Assembly: GCF_036320965.1 (NCBI RefSeq)
Contig: NC_092226.1
Coordinates: 18,009,502 to 18,073,501 of the forward strand
DNA: 64,000 nucleotides
From: Panulirus ornatus
Taxonomy: Eukaryota > Arthropoda > Malacostraca > Decapoda > Palinuridae
Direction: 5' to 3'
In this document: positions 37,111 to 49,379 of the stretch, one piece after another
Position numbering within the stretch: the first letter of the stretch is position 1
Layout: each line of letters opens with the position of its first letter
Made by a program: the position numbers and the translations under genes
The notes under the pieces: generated by a model
What the model saw: the letters and a program-made list of their open reading frames with translations, nothing else
What the model was told of the DNA's origin: nothing
Databases searched by the model: none

Positions 37111-37479
37111 GCCAGCGATACATATGTTCTTCAGGACCTCGGTGGCTGAAGGATCACTTTGAAAGGAGTGGAATGGAGTAGATCAAACGCCTCTTTATGA
37201 AGAGAGTAATACGAACGTTAGCCAGAGCCACAGCCGCTATCATTATGTAACACGGTCTTAAAAGGATGACGAAGAAAGCAACATACAAACAGTGGGAGTC
37301 GGTAGGAGGTTCACAGGAGAGACGTCACCTGGAACGACTCTCCTGCTGGACTCTTATGATGGAGTCGCCAGTGGCCTGGAAAGAAGAAACTTCAAGAGAA
37401 AAAGAAAAACGATTTGATGGTCTCTGTGTTATAGAATTGGTAAACGTTATCCACTGGTGTCCCCCCAGCTGGACGTTGG
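37111..37479. other. unclassified; possibly LINE-derived
   Basis: It may be the decayed upstream part of the RT relic that follows, but I could not identify motifs. Confidence 0.35.
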
Positions 37480-37720
37480 TAAATGAGAGGTAACGTGGAC
37501 CTCCAGGATCGACAGATGTCTAAGCAGGAGGGAAGGAAAGACAGGTAACTGCGTAGCATTTCCCAGCCTGGATAACAGTAGCCACTGGCGTTCCTCAGGG
37601 CTGAGTCCTGGAGCCTCTGCTGTTCCTGTCATGGGTTAATGACCCACCAGAGGGGCTCGGGTGATTACAAGACGAACTCCATCATTAATCAGACACTTGG
37701 GTGATGAGATTCATCCTGAT
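37480..37720 (+). mobile_element. LINE reverse-transcriptase relic
   Basis: Near 37568, VATGVPQG, a stop, then VLEPLLFLSWVNDPPEGLG matches the RT block SGVPQGSVLGPLLFL--INDLP. The stop replaces the Ser codon after VPQG. Neither the downstream Y/F-ADD box nor upstream blocks are clear, so only one motif region supports the call. Confidence 0.65.
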
Positions 37721-38776
37721 CAGTTGGAGGATGAAGATGGCATACGGTCAGTGGGAATTATATTCCAGCGAACAGATCGAAGGAACATACAAGAGATCCG
37801 TTTTGACCCACAACTCAGTCACTCACAAAGGACAAATTAAGGCGGTAAACTCACTACAGGACAGTGTCAAAGTGGCCTTAGAGTACAAGATGTTAAGAAG
37901 TAGTAGTTTAGATCAGAGTGAAATTAGCCTTTTGCTTTGCTAGTCTAGTGACCGACTCTAGTCTACCCACTTAGAGAGAGATATATGTTCGGGAAGATTC
38001 AACAACGGGGGATAAAGACTGTACCTGAAGTAAGGAAGGTGGACTGTGAGGCGAGGATTGCAGCCGTAGACGTAGCCAAGCTGGGAGGGAGAGAGGAAAA
38101 CGGGAGGACGTGATCACATACCCCAAGTTCGACAGTTGATGTGATCACGTCGATGTTCAGCAGGTCTTGGAGACAGGTGACAAATGAGGACCTTAAGGAC
38201 AACAAGAACTGAAGTATAAGTCGGAGGTAGTAGTGGAGACCGTGTACATGGTGACTGAGAAGACAGTTTTCCCTGTGTTCACAAAAGAGGACCAAGGACA
38301 TCAACGTCATCTTGCAGATAAGGTGACAGACGTAAGGACGCCGGACAGACTCAACACCGTAGATGCCCACAACGCATTACTATCCCTTACGAAGACTGAC
38401 GCATGTCCTGGGGTCTTCCCCGCACCACAGCAGCCAGCGCGTAGTGTGGTGGGTGACCAGACCAGCAACACCCTCTGTTAGGCTAGGTGGTGCTGGGGTC
38501 CACACTGCCTCCCTCTTCATCCACCAGCACCTACACTGAACTGGTGTCTTGAAATGTCGCCAGGGCGCCCACAATTGAACTTAATCGGTCCCAACGTCGC
38601 CTCATGGAACTTGTTGACTGATAACCGCATAGATTACCGTACTAAAGCACTCAACTGTGGACTCGCACACACAAAGCAGCTCGAGATAAGATCGTGGGGA
38701 GGATAGTCTCAAGCCACACAGGACCAGGCTACTGCTCGAGAGAGAGGAGGGCCGACGAGGTACCCCCCACCCCCCA

Positions 38777-38778
<2 letters not shown>
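37721..38778. other. unclassified sequence
   Basis: No repeat or known motif. Frames of 80-120 codons on both strands lack any family signature. Confidence 0.4.

Positions 38779-38826
<48 letters not shown>
38779..38826. repeat. (CA)n microsatellite
   Basis: About 24 CA units after a C-rich start. Confidence 0.97.
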
Positions 38827-38828
<2 letters not shown>

Positions 38829-39417
38829 CATCACGGCACAGCAGAGTGGTACAGGACACCACACTGCCACGACAATCATGTTCTTCTGAGTTGGCTCAGA
38901 GACACTGGGACCATGGGGGAAGAGCGCCACTGTCCTGGGGCAGGGGGTGAGGCCCCACTCTGAGCCCTCCCCTTCCCTTGCCTGAGTCTTGATGGACTCA
39001 GCGTAGGACGGGTGGTGAGGGCCTACAACTCTCCCATGCACTTCACTTGTCGCATCTTAGTTCGACTCCCAGACCTCACTACATCTCGGATCAGAATGTC
39101 ATCAACATTTGGTCTGAGGCGGTACCGTACATCATGACGGGCGGTGGAATAGAAGCCAAATTCGTCTCGAAAATGATAACTGGAGTGTTGTGCGGCCCTG
39201 GACGGAGGTTTGTTATCTGTCTCTGTGAGAAGGCAGCTGAGGGGGGGCTTGTCCGATGGGTGGGTGGGGAGTTGAGGTAACACCTGCCTCATGTCAGGCA
39301 ACACCGGTGTTCGGGTGGGGTTGGGTGTGGCGCTAAAGTAACAGACGTCCCGTCTCGCACGTAGCAAGGGTTGTGGGGTAAGGTAGGGTTGGGAGATGAG
39401 GTAACGCCTGCTCCGTT
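38827..39417. other. unclassified sequence
   Basis: GATGAGGTAACGCCTGCTCC near 39396 echoes a similar stretch about 120 bases earlier, possibly a two-copy repeat. No gene recognised. Confidence 0.4.
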
Positions 39418-39672
39418 TCTGCACCACAGGGGTGGTGGTGGGGTGTGGTAGGGTCTCAGCACCACAAGGGTGCTGGTGGGGTGTGGTAGGGTCTCAGCAC
39501 CACAGGGGTGTGGTAGGGTCTCAGCACTACAGGGGTGGTGGTGGGGTGTGGTAGGGTCTCAGCACCACAAGGGTGCTGGTGGGGTGTGGTAGGGTCACAG
39601 CACCACAGGGGTGTGGTAGGGTCTCAGCACTACAGGGGTGGTGGTAGGGTGTGGTAGGGGTGCCTCAGCACC
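39418..39672. repeat. minisatellite, roughly 36 bp, two-level
   Basis: GGGGTGTGGTAGGGTCTCAG plus CACCACA and GGGTG recurs. A block with two different spacings (39440-39535) is repeated about 105 bases later. Confidence 0.88.
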
Positions 39673-39784
39673 ACACACGTACCTTCAGGATGTTTGACGC
39701 TTGTGGTTGTAGCCGCGGGAGGCGCTGCAGGCGGGATGTTGTGGCTGTTGTTGCCTCCTGCTGAGGGTCGCTTGTCCCGGCCGC

Positions 39785-39965
39785 ATCATCACCACACCAC
39801 CTGCCTCCACCACCACACCACCTGCCTCCACCACCACACCACCTGCCTCCACCACTACACCACCTGCCTCCACCACCACCTGCCTCCTCCATCCTCACCT
39901 GCCTCCACCACTACCACCACCTGCTCCTACCACCTACCACCACCAGCTGCTACCACACCCTCCAC
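39785..39965. repeat. 21-bp CCACCA-rich minisatellite
   Basis: CCACCACCACACCACCTGCC, about four good copies, then a looser CCACCTGCTCC tail. Confidence 0.88.
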
Positions 39966-40309
39966 CACCGCAGCATGCAAGCATCACCCTATACCACCAC
40001 CAGCAACCTCCTGGCAGGGGCCCCGTGAGAGGAATCTTTCAGGCCCCCTTCCCTTCTCCACCAGTCAAACTGTTTTTATCCACGACAGTCTTATGCCATG
40101 AACTGTTAGACCCACAAGGGTATGGAAGATGAGGGAGGGGTGGGATGCTAGTCTTCAATATACGATGCAAACATTTTCTGAGTGCCCAGGAAATTCCCGG
40201 GCCCCCCTTTTGGACCCCCGAGCCCGGGGACGATGTACCCCTTGCACCCCTCTCCCAGAGGCCCTGCCATCAAGTCTAGTGCATCAGTTCCTAATGGTCT
40301 GGAGTGCCA
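39966..40309. other. unclassified sequence
   Basis: No motif recognised. Confidence 0.4.
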
Positions 40310-40605
40310 CCCTCGGAGGTTCCTTAAGGCAATTGGGCCACCCCCGCGGGGACCATAAGGCAATAGGGCACCCCCGGAGGGGACATAAGAAAATAGGGCC
40401 ACCCCTAGAGGGACCGTAAGACAAAAGGGTCAACCTTGAGAGGACCTTGAGACACTGGGGCCACCCCCGGAGAGACCATTAGACAATAGGGCCACCCCAA
40501 ACATTGAAACACTGAGGCCACCCCCCAGAGGGACCATAAGATTATTGGGCCACTCCCAGAGAGGACTATAAGATTCTAGAGCCAGCCCGACAGGGACCGT
40601 AAGAC
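40310..40605. repeat. 31-bp minisatellite, about 9 units
   Basis: GGGCCACCCCCGGAGGGACC followed by ATAAGACAATA, with considerable divergence. Confidence 0.88.
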
Positions 40606-40721
40606 ACTTGGAAAAAAAGCCCAGCGCCTCAGCTGCCGCTGGTGTGTGGTGCCACACACCGCCATCACTACCCACGGCTCAGCTCAGACCGCACGTCCTT
40701 CCCTGGGGAGCCACTGCTTCA

Positions 40722-40818
40722 CACACTCACTCGCTCGCTCGCTCACTCATTCACTCGCTCACTCACTCATTCACTTACACACTCACTCATTCGCTCACAC
40801 ACACACTCAATCACTCAC
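40722..40818. repeat. (ACTC)n-type tetranucleotide repeat
   Basis: CACTCACTCGCTCGCTCG grades into CACTCATTCACT and CACACAC. Confidence 0.92.
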
Positions 40819-41495
40819 CTTTGTTTAGTTTTATTTGCAGGAAGTAAAACGAAATTGATAATGTTTAAAAACACACCAGGAAATTATCATGTGGTACAGA
40901 TATTTACGTACATATGTGGTTGTTGCTCCCACGGTGCAGGTGCGTCAGTCTCCCGTCGTGCGACTGACGGACGAGACGGAGGCTGGGGAGGGTGAGGTGG
41001 GGCTGTCGCAACAGCCTGGAGCGTTGCTACACACTCCAGGTGGTCGTAATGATGAAATCACATTCCCACGACCTGAGCTGCACCTGGCTGGGCCGCGCCC
41101 TGGCGCTAGCGAGATAGCACAACCTCACTTGACCCCCCCGCGCCGCCGCCGCCGCTACTGGCTCCTAGCACACAGGTCAACTACCAAACCTTCCTCACAC
41201 CACAGGAGCGTAGGGATGGTATGAGGTTATGAGACCCCACTGTCCAGCCCCTCATAACCTCACGCCATCATCCCTACACCACCGTGGACCAAGTGGTAGT
41301 TGCCACAGCCAGGGAGGAGGTGTTGACATGACTGTGTGTGAGGCGAGTTCAGCCATACTCCCACCACACCAGGCGTCGTGTGGGACGCCACGTCTGTGTC
41401 CGGGGTGACAGCTGCTCTGTCTCGTCTTCTGTGGTCATGTGGACTAAGAAAGAGGCTGTTCTTCATTCATTATATATTGATATTATGATTGTGTT
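40819..41495. other. unclassified, with (CCG)n at 41141-41155
   Basis: No gene recognised. The CCG run follows a C7 tract. Confidence 0.4.
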
Positions 41496-41553
41496 ACTAT
41501 CATCATCATCATCATTATTATTATTATCTTAACCATTAATATCATTATTGTTA

Positions 41554-41603
<50 letters not shown>

Positions 41604-41615
41604 GTCATTATTATT
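41496..41615. repeat. (ATC)n/(ATT)n trinucleotide array
   Basis: Four ATC units are followed by ATT-rich repeats with GTT interruptions, similar in composition to the arrays at 29.5 and 45.5 kb. Confidence 0.94.
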
Positions 41616-42074
41616 ATTGGTGTTGTTTACGTCAGTATTCCCATGTTTATAACATCTTACTCTGCCAGCAACACTTTCTACGCATGCGTTAATGTGTGTA
41701 TTGATGACAGGAGATCGTGTGTGTTGTTCCTGTGTGGCTGTTCCTAGAACATAAGTTTTACTGATGGTCTCTGGGAAGTGACGGATCCTCATGTGTGCCT
41801 CTGGTGTGGATGGTCCGTCGGTGATGAGGGAGGGAATGCCTCAGGCATTGCGTTCTGTGGTGAAATACGTCCCCGGTTGGAGGGTATCATATGATGACGT
41901 GGATGGTGGGAGGGTGAGGGTCGGGCTCCAGGTGGTGCCGTAGTAATGCCAGGTTTGGTTGTGTCATCCCTGAGGGAGAGGTCGCTCTCTTGTGACACAC
42001 TGACGACTGGAGTCGTCCTCAACTGCTAACTACCCCAAATTGTGGACAATCTCTCATGACCGTTAACTGTTGGG

Positions 42075-42076
<2 letters not shown>
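41616..42076. other. unclassified sequence
   Basis: Nothing recognised. Confidence 0.4.

Positions 42077-42144
<68 letters not shown>
42077..42144. repeat. (AT)n microsatellite at a LINE 3' end
   Basis: About 34 AT units directly before a family A 3' segment. Confidence 0.96.
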
Positions 42145-42378
<234 letters not shown>

Positions 42379-42469
42379 CATAAACGTCCATACACGTACA
42401 TATACATACGTATACATTTACATACACATACACAGAAATAACACATACACATGTACATATTCATACTTG

Positions 42470-42967
42470 CTTGCCTTCATCCATTCCTGGCGCTACTCCG
42501 TCCCACAGAAAACAGCATCGCTACCCCCTGCTTCAGCGAGATAGCACCAGGAAAACAGATATAAAAGGCCACATTCGTTCACACTCAGTCTCTATCTGTC
42601 ATGGGTAATGCACCGAAACCACAGCTCCCTATCCACAACCAGGCCCAGCAGACCTTTTCATTGTTCACCCCAAACGTTTCACATGCCCTGGTTCAGTCCA
42701 TTGACAGCACGTCGACCCCGGTATACCCCATCGTTCCAATTAACTCTATTCCTTGCACGCCTCTCACCCTCCTGTATGTTCAAAATCTTTTTCACTCCAT
42801 CCTTCCACCTCCAATTTGGTCTCCCGCTTCTCCTTGTTCCCTCCACCTCTGACACATATATCCTCTTTGTCAATCTTTCTTCTCTCATTCTCTCCATATG
42901 TCCAAACCATTTTATCACACCCTCTTCTGCTCTCTCAACCACACTCTTTTTATTTCCACACATCTCT

Positions 42968-42973
<6 letters not shown>
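42470..42973 (-). mobile_element. LINE family A copy, RT C-terminus and 3' end
   Basis: The minus-strand frame from 42973 reads REMCGNKKSVVERAEEG, IKWFGHMERMREERLTKRIY and GRPNWRWKDGVKKI, like the copy at 12.7 kb but with a short deletion after KKI. The 3' region differs and contains the AGCTGTCATG-type segment seen also at 43.1 and 50.3 kb, so it belongs to a second subfamily. Its coding part ends abruptly at a CA run, at the point where the 12.9-kb copy continues. Confidence 0.88.

Positions 42974-43038
<65 letters not shown>
42974..43038. repeat. (CA)n microsatellite between two LINE fragments
   Basis: About 32 CA units. It may be the tail of the following fragment. Confidence 0.96.
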
Positions 43039-43041
<3 letters not shown>

Positions 43042-43045
43042 CACA

Positions 43046-43160
43046 CGTTCGCTGATTTCCGCATTCGCTAGGTAGAACCAGGAAATGACAAAGAAAAGGC
43101 CTCACTTGCTCACCCATCCAATCTCTAGCTGTCATGTGTAATGCACCCAATGCTTTCCCT
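43046..43160 (-). mobile_element. LINE family A 3'-end fragment, subfamily 2
   Basis: CATTCGCTAGGTAGAACCAG, then CCAATCTCTAGCTGTCATGT matches 42585-42610 and 50265-50290. No coding part remains. Confidence 0.7.
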
Positions 43161-43850
43161 GTGGTTTCCCTCGGCTGCTTCATACACCCTGGTCCTGAGG
43201 TAAGCCATGTGACGTCGCTTGGTAGAGGAGAGACAATTCGCAGGTGAGGAATTAAACTGTGTGTTGGTAAACGGGACTCCGAGGAGCGTTACTGTGGCCT
43301 TTGTCATTACACGTACTCCAGACTTCAAGGGGAGGTCGGAGGTGTTGTGCACGACTAGCCCAGCCTAGGATTTAGGTCTAGATAATCCCTCAAGAGGTCA
43401 GGGGATCCTGCAGGCCCTGATCCTCTGTGAAGACCGTCAGGGACAAGAAGGTTGTGCCGCGGAGACCAGGAGACAGTGAAATGGAAGCGAGCAAGGCGTG
43501 ACCCCGCTAGCTGTTTCACGGTCAATTACGGCCGGCAGTACAGCTGATGAACATGGCAGAGCCAGGAAGAGGACGCAGCGCAAGCACCGCTGTGGTAGTG
43601 GCCACAATCAGGGGAAACGAAGAATAACCACGGAGTTGGCCACCAAGATTGTGGTAAGTGATACAGCACTGGGGAAATTTATGGTTTGGTGGTTCAGGGA
43701 ACCGTGGCTATTTATCAAAATGGCGTCTGGTTGTTCGAGGATATATAGACATGTTTAGGAGCTTCAAGTGCCGGTTTGTCTGTGGTGGAGGATATGCTGT
43801 ACAACTTTGCTGAGTGAGGTGTGCTGAACGACCATTACCTCTTGTTTCCT
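43161..43850. other. unclassified sequence
   Basis: Nothing recognised. A frame of 86 codons at 43498 has no family resemblance. Confidence 0.4.
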
Positions 43851-43940
43851 CTAGTTTTTTCTTCTTCTCCTTCTTCTTCTCCTCTCCTTCTTCTTCTTCT
43901 TCTCCCTCTTCTTCTTCTTCTTCTTCTTCTTCTTCTTCTG
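43851..43940. repeat. (TTC)n trinucleotide array, interrupted
   Basis: TTC units with TCC and CTC interruptions, a polypurine-polypyrimidine tract. Confidence 0.95.
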
Positions 43941-45534
43941 TGATTGACTTTTGACGCTGGGTCGCTGATGGTCAAGGCAAGCAGCAGCAGAAGCTATGGC
44001 AGAGACTTAATGACAACAGACACACAAGAAGCTCAAGACACATGTAAGACCTGGACCAAAGCACAGATATGGAGCACACACTTGGTTCCCACGGAGCCTT
44101 CAAAAACGGAGAGAAGCTTTGGTTATCCATCAATATACAACAATTCTTAGGTTCGCCAGTTTCCTTTCCAAGTAAATACACAACAACATGACCTTGGGTA
44201 TATGGATAAGGCTCCAGCAAACCACCCAGTATAACCCTGCACAATACAGCTAGGCAATCTATCTTCTATATCTCCATTATTCCTTCCTATCTCCAGCCGC
44301 CTCCTTTCCCTCTTCCACACCACACAGGTAAGAATGAAAGCCAGGTTCCCGCCGGCTGCCACAGCCACGCCCGCTCATTCAAAGATCCCTCAGCGACACA
44401 GCATTTCCTGGGACACGGCAGTCCTTCCTCCTCATTCATAGTTCGCCTCACTGCCGCCACCACCACCACCAACCTCATTCTCCAACCCCCCCCCTCCTCC
44501 TCCTCCTCCCAGAGCTCACGTGTCCTCTAGACGAGCGTCTCTGTCTCTTTCTCACCTGCCTGTGGTGCCTCACCTGCCACCACCTCCCTGCCTGTTCCTC
44601 TACCCTCCTGCATCACCTGCCCTCCTCCTCACTCCTCCCTTGTACTCTCCCCAGCATTTTTTTTTATCCCCCCATCACCTGCTCTCCCCTCCCCTGCCTT
44701 GCAGCCTCCCTAACAACTCCTTGGTCCCAACTATCACCTGCCCTCCCGTCTCCAGCATCTCCTCGGTCCCCGCTGTCATCTGCCCTCTCCTTCCCTGCAC
44801 CACCAGCAGGTCCCGACCACACAGAGCAATATCTTCCTCTCAGGACACCTGCCTGCGGCCACTGCGTGTCCCGTTCTCCAGCACCCACGCCTCTAGTGTC
44901 CTCCCAGAAGCCCTGATCATGGCACTGACACCTCCAGCCTCACTGGCCCTCTGGTGGGCGTCAATAGACCCCTGAATGTGGCCTCCCTGGCCGTCTGGCA
45001 CCGTCCCAGGAGCTGGCCCAGTCATACCCCCCGCCCGGACAGATATACACTTTGATCTTCCTTTGTTGTTCTGTGGTCACAGCTGCGGCGGGAGACGCGT
45101 ACGAACCTTGGCATAGTGACCACCACCAGTGAATTGACGATGTCAGGCTCGTCTCACCTGTAGGAGGATCGTATTTCTTAGGAAGGCGCCCTCTGGCCTC
45201 TTCTATGGAGGGCATGGATCACGGAGGCAGCCAGACCAGACCAGACCAGACCAGACCCCTGACGACAGCCAGCATGCCCCCTGGTGGATCATTCACCCTC
45301 ATTTGATACTATAACTTTGTCTCTTGTACAGAGATGTTTCCAGTGAGTGTTCAGGAGTGAGACACGCGTGACATCCTCGCGTACGGTGGTTTGGTTGAGT
45401 GTCCTCCGCCTGCATGAGGTTCCACCACACGTATTCACGTCATCGTCAGTGGACTGATGGGAATATAGTCTGACTCCAAAGGATTCCATCGTTTCCCTGC
45501 TACTGTGTGAAGTGCAGTCTTGTGACTGGATTTT
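43941..45534. other. unclassified, pyrimidine-rich centre
   Basis: From about 44450 to 44800 the plus strand is C/T-rich with CCTGCC and CCTCC clusters and a C8 tract (44486-44493). A pentanucleotide run lies at 45231. No supported gene; the 151-codon frame is compositional. Confidence 0.4.
45231..45256. repeat. (CCAGA)n pentanucleotide repeat
   Basis: Five uninterrupted units. Confidence 0.95.
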
Positions 45535-45781
45535 CATAATGATGATAATAATGATAATAATAATAATGATAATAATAATAATAATGATAATAATAATTAC
45601 AATAATAAAAACAATGATAATGATAATATTAATGATAATTATATAGCAGTAATGATAATGATGAAAATAATGATAATAATGATAATGAAAATAATAATGA
45701 TAATAATGATAATTAATAATGATAATGATAATAATGATAATGATGATAATAATAATACTAATAACAATAATGATAATAATG

Positions 45782-45824
<43 letters not shown>

Positions 45825-45866
45825 AAATGATAATAATGATAATAGCAATAATGATAATAATCATGT
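45535..45866. repeat. (ATA)n/(ATG)n trinucleotide array
   Basis: GATAATAAT units in mixed order for about 330 bases. On the minus strand it is the same ATT/ATC composition as the array at 29.5 kb. Ile-rich frames are artefacts. Confidence 0.95.
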
Positions 45867-46297
45867 TCACTCGGTAGACTTTCCTGTACTTCATGCGTGA
45901 GACAGGTTCCGTAAGACGGGTGTTCAAAAATATATCCCACACTTTATCTGATCTCCTGACTTAACCGCAGTATTGACCTGTAACTCGTCACCATCAGCCA
46001 GTGGGAGTTCCCGTCCCTCCTCCTAACTCTGACTCATTCCGTCATCCCTCTGTTCACACAGCAGCGTGTCGTCGGCTGCTCCACACACGACAGCGTCTCG
46101 GGTTGTCGGTCGAAGCCGAACAATTGTACCCGAACTGTGTTCGGTTACGTCACACGACCTTCCCGCAGGATACCGTGTGCCACGATGGTCGTGTGACGCA
46201 GCGAGGGTCGTCCCCCTCATCATAGCGTTCCCCTCACACAACGACCTGTCTTCTGTCCCATCACTACACGTCATACCGCTTCACTGTCCTCTCCCGT
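45867..46297. other. unclassified sequence
   Basis: Nothing recognised. Confidence 0.4.
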
Positions 46298-46765
46298 TAA
46301 TGGTTCTTTCCCATGAAGGATCTCTGCCTCACAACGGTTCCCTGTCCTATAAGTCCCCTGCTCCGTAACGGTTCCCTATCCCACAAGTCCCCTGTTCCGT
46401 AACGGTTCCTTATCCCACAAGTCCCCTGTTCCGTAACGGTTCCTTATCCCACAAGTCCCCTGTTCCGTAACGGTTCCCTGTCCCACAAGTCCCCTGTTCC
46501 GTAACGGTTCCCTATCCCACGAGTTCCCTGTCCGTAACGGTTCCCTCTCCTACAAGTCCCCTGCTCCGTAACGGTTCCCTATCCCACAAGTCCCCTGTTC
46601 CGTAACGGTTCCCTGTCCCACAAGTCCCCTGTTCCATAACGGTTCCCTGTGCCACAACGGTTCCTTGTACCTCAAGTTCCCTGTTCCATAACGGTTCCCT
46701 GTCCCACAACGGTTCCTTGTACCTCAAGTTCCCTGTTCCATAACGGTTCCCTGTCCCACAACAGT
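46298..46765. repeat. 34-bp minisatellite, about 13 copies
   Basis: CTGTTCCGTAACGGTTCCCT followed by ATCCCACAAGTCCC. Right-edge units switch to TTCCATAACGG and GTACCTCAAG subtypes and lengthen. Each unit includes TAACGG, which fits the MYB site YAACKG. Confidence 0.94.
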
Positions 46766-47334
46766 TCCCTATCCCAGCTCCTGGGCAGGGCACATGAGGG
46801 ATCCAGCCTGACTCCAGGGACCTCCTTAATCCTCCTCCATCTGTCATCCGGAGCAGCCCTTCCCGCCATCCGCCCTGACCCCCACCCAGACACAATAGCC
46901 ATTCCACCCCCTTCCATTTGCTCAATCTCGACAGGAAGTTGATAATTGACCCTCGACCCCTTGTCGGTCGAGCAAGGCTACCGGCGGGGCTCCCCCACCT
47001 CCAGCCTGGGGTGCGGGGCAATCAATGCTCGTCATTAAAACACAGTCATTTTATATTTCCCCCCCGCCACGATGGCTCGCCCCCTTGCTCGTCTACGCTC
47101 CGGACTGCCTCCCTTAAAACTGATCGTCGTCATTATTTCCCCAGCGAAGCTTATTTGTGCCTTTGTTTGATCAGTGTATCACCTGAACTACTCCACTGTA
47201 ACAGACTGGGTACTGTATGCAGTGTAGGTACCTACGCACACACACGGGCCGGGGATGGTGTAAGTTTGTGATGGTTGCTTTTTGGCAACACTGTATTACG
47301 GTCACCACGTCGTCGTGGACCACCGCTGGGTTGT
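46766..47334. other. unclassified sequence
   Basis: No motif recognised. CACACACAC near 47238 is short. Confidence 0.4.
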
Positions 47335-47808
47335 GGTTTCTTGTGTGTTTATCTTAGGATAATTACCGCTGGGTAGTTATTTCTTCCGTATTTATCCTAG
47401 GATAATTACCGCTGGGTAGTTATTTCTTCCGTATCTATCCTAGGATAATTACCGCTGGGTAGTTATTTCTTCCGTATTTATCCTAGGATAATTACCGCTA
47501 GGTTGTTATTTCTTCTGTGTTTATCCTAGGATAGTTACCGCTGGGTTATTTCTTGTTTATCCTAGGATAATTACCGCTGAGTAGTTATTTCTTCTGTGTT
47601 TATCCTGGGATAATTACCGCTGGGTAGTTATTTCTTTTGTGTTTATCCTGGGATAATTACCGCTGGGTAATTATTTCCTCTGTGTTTGTCCTAGGATAAT
47701 TACCGCTGGGTTGTTATTTCTTTTGTGTTTATCCTAGGATAGTTACCGCTGGGTTGTTTGTTATTTCTTCTGTGTTTATCCTAGGATAGTTACCGCTGGG
47801 TAGTTATT
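47335..47808. repeat. 44-bp minisatellite with 12-bp palindrome, about 11 copies
   Basis: Most units contain TATCCTAGGATA, a perfect palindrome, then ATTACCGCTGGGTAGTTATT and TCTTC. Substitutions such as CCTGGGATA and AGGATAG break the palindrome in some units. Spacing is 44 bases in the left part and 38-48 later. Confidence 0.94.
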
Positions 47809-47871
47809 AAAGACGCAAGATTTCCCACAGAACAACGTGGTTTTTCCACGCTTGTCAGTGTGTCATGTTGG

Positions 47872-48735
47872 TACACTCACTAGTTACCATTCGCTAACCT
47901 AACTAAAGCTATGTTAGCCTATACACTCACTAGTTACCGTTCGCTAACCTAACGAAAGCTATGTTAGCCTATACACTCACTAGTTACCATTCGCTAACCT
48001 AACTAAAGCTATGTTAGCCTATACACTCACTAGTTACCGTTCGCTAACCTAACGAAAGCTATGCTAGCCTATACACTCACTAGTTACCATTCGCTAACCT
48101 AACTAAAGCTATGTTAGCCTATACACTCACTAGTTACCGTTCGCTAACCTAACGAAAGCTATGCTAGCCTATACACTCACTAGTTACCATTCGCTAACCT
48201 AACTAAAGCTATGCTAGCCCATACACTCACTAGTCACCATTCGCTAACCTAACTAAAGCTATGACAGCCCATACACAGTTTTGCTAGCCTATACACTCAC
48301 TAGTTACCGTTCGCTAACCTACCTAAAGCTATGCTAGCCTATACACTCACTAGTTACCATTCGCTAACCTAACTAAAGCTATGCTAGCCCATACACTCAC
48401 TAGTCACCATTCGCTAACCTAACTAAAGCCATGACAGCCCATACACAGTTTTGCTAGCCTATACACTCACTAGTTACCGTTCGCTAACCTACCTAAAGCT
48501 ATGCTAGCCTATACACTCACTAGTTACCGTTCGCTAACCTACCGAAAGCTATGCTAGCCTATACACTCACTAGTTACCATTCGCTAACCTACCTAAAGCT
48601 ATGCTAGCCTATACACTCACTAGTCACCATTCGCTAACCTAACTAAAGCTATGACAGCCCATACACAGTTTTGCTAGCCTATACACTCCCTAGCTACCGT
48701 TCGCTAACCTACCTAAAGCTATGCTAGCCTAGCCT
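47872..48735. repeat. 50-bp minisatellite, about 17 copies
   Basis: Unit blocks are CACTCACTAGTTACC, TTCGCTAACCTAACTAAAGC and TATGCTAGCCTATA. Two variants alternate regularly in the left half (TTACCATTCG with AACTAAAG; TTACCGTTCG with AACGAAAG), showing a 100-bp dimer. A 20-bp insertion block (ATGACAGCCCATACACAGTT) appears near 48252, 48432 and 48652, marking a second higher-order form. Confidence 0.95.
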
Positions 48736-49227
48736 AGCTTGTTATCACGATAGGCTAAGGTGAGGGAGGGAGTGAGGGAGGGAGGGAGCCACTCTGGTGC
48801 GTGTGTAATAACGACCGCCCACAAGACGAGGCGTTCAACATTAAACGTTGCGGTGCGCTGAGTGATCCCACACCCACCAGACGATCATGGGATGAAGAGG
48901 TGGGGACGAGGCAGACACCGGATGAACAGCGGTTGTGATTTTTGGTCTGCGGGTGACGGGCCGGGGGGGGGGGGGAGGTGATGGGCAGCCCCGGGTGTGA
49001 CGGGCAGCCGCCAGCGTTACGTAACATGCCCCAGTGTGGACGGCTGTTACTCCCCTACAGTGTGTGTGTTACGTCGACTGTCACACTCGTCAGTGTGGTG
49101 GCCCACGTCTGTGTGTGTTTTGTGGTGGTGGCACGTCTGTGTGTGTGTTGTGGTGGTGGTGATGCAACACCTTACCTCTGGTGTTGTAAGGTTGTCCTGT
49201 TGTGTGTTGTGTTGTGGTCTGTTGCCA
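48736..49227. other. unclassified, with poly-G and TG-rich part
   Basis: A G14 tract lies near 48961-48974. From 49082 the plus strand is rich in GTGTG and GTGGTGG. No gene recognised. Confidence 0.45.
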
Positions 49228-49229
49228 CG

Positions 49230-49361
49230 TACACAGCTTTCCATGGTTTACCCCAGACGCTTCACATGCCCTGATTCAATCCACTGACAGCACGTCAACC
49301 CCGGTATACCACATCGATCCAATTCACTCTATTCCTTGCCCTCCTTTCACCCTCCTGCATG
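49230..49361 (-). mobile_element. LINE family A 3' UTR fragment
   Basis: TACACAGCTTTCCATGGTTT through CACCCTCCTGCATG is nearly identical to 12640-12772. Both ends are cut, the left at TG-rich DNA and the right at the next minisatellite. No coding part. Confidence 0.88.
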
Positions 49362-49379
49362 CAGTGAGCGATCTATCAT

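Noticed and set aside
45289..45942. Ile-rich 217-codon frame
   Set aside because: It is a translation of an ATA/ATG trinucleotide array.
47872..48735. CRISPR-like array
   Set aside because: Units are contiguous 50-bp repeats without unique spacers, there are no cas genes, and the context is eukaryotic.
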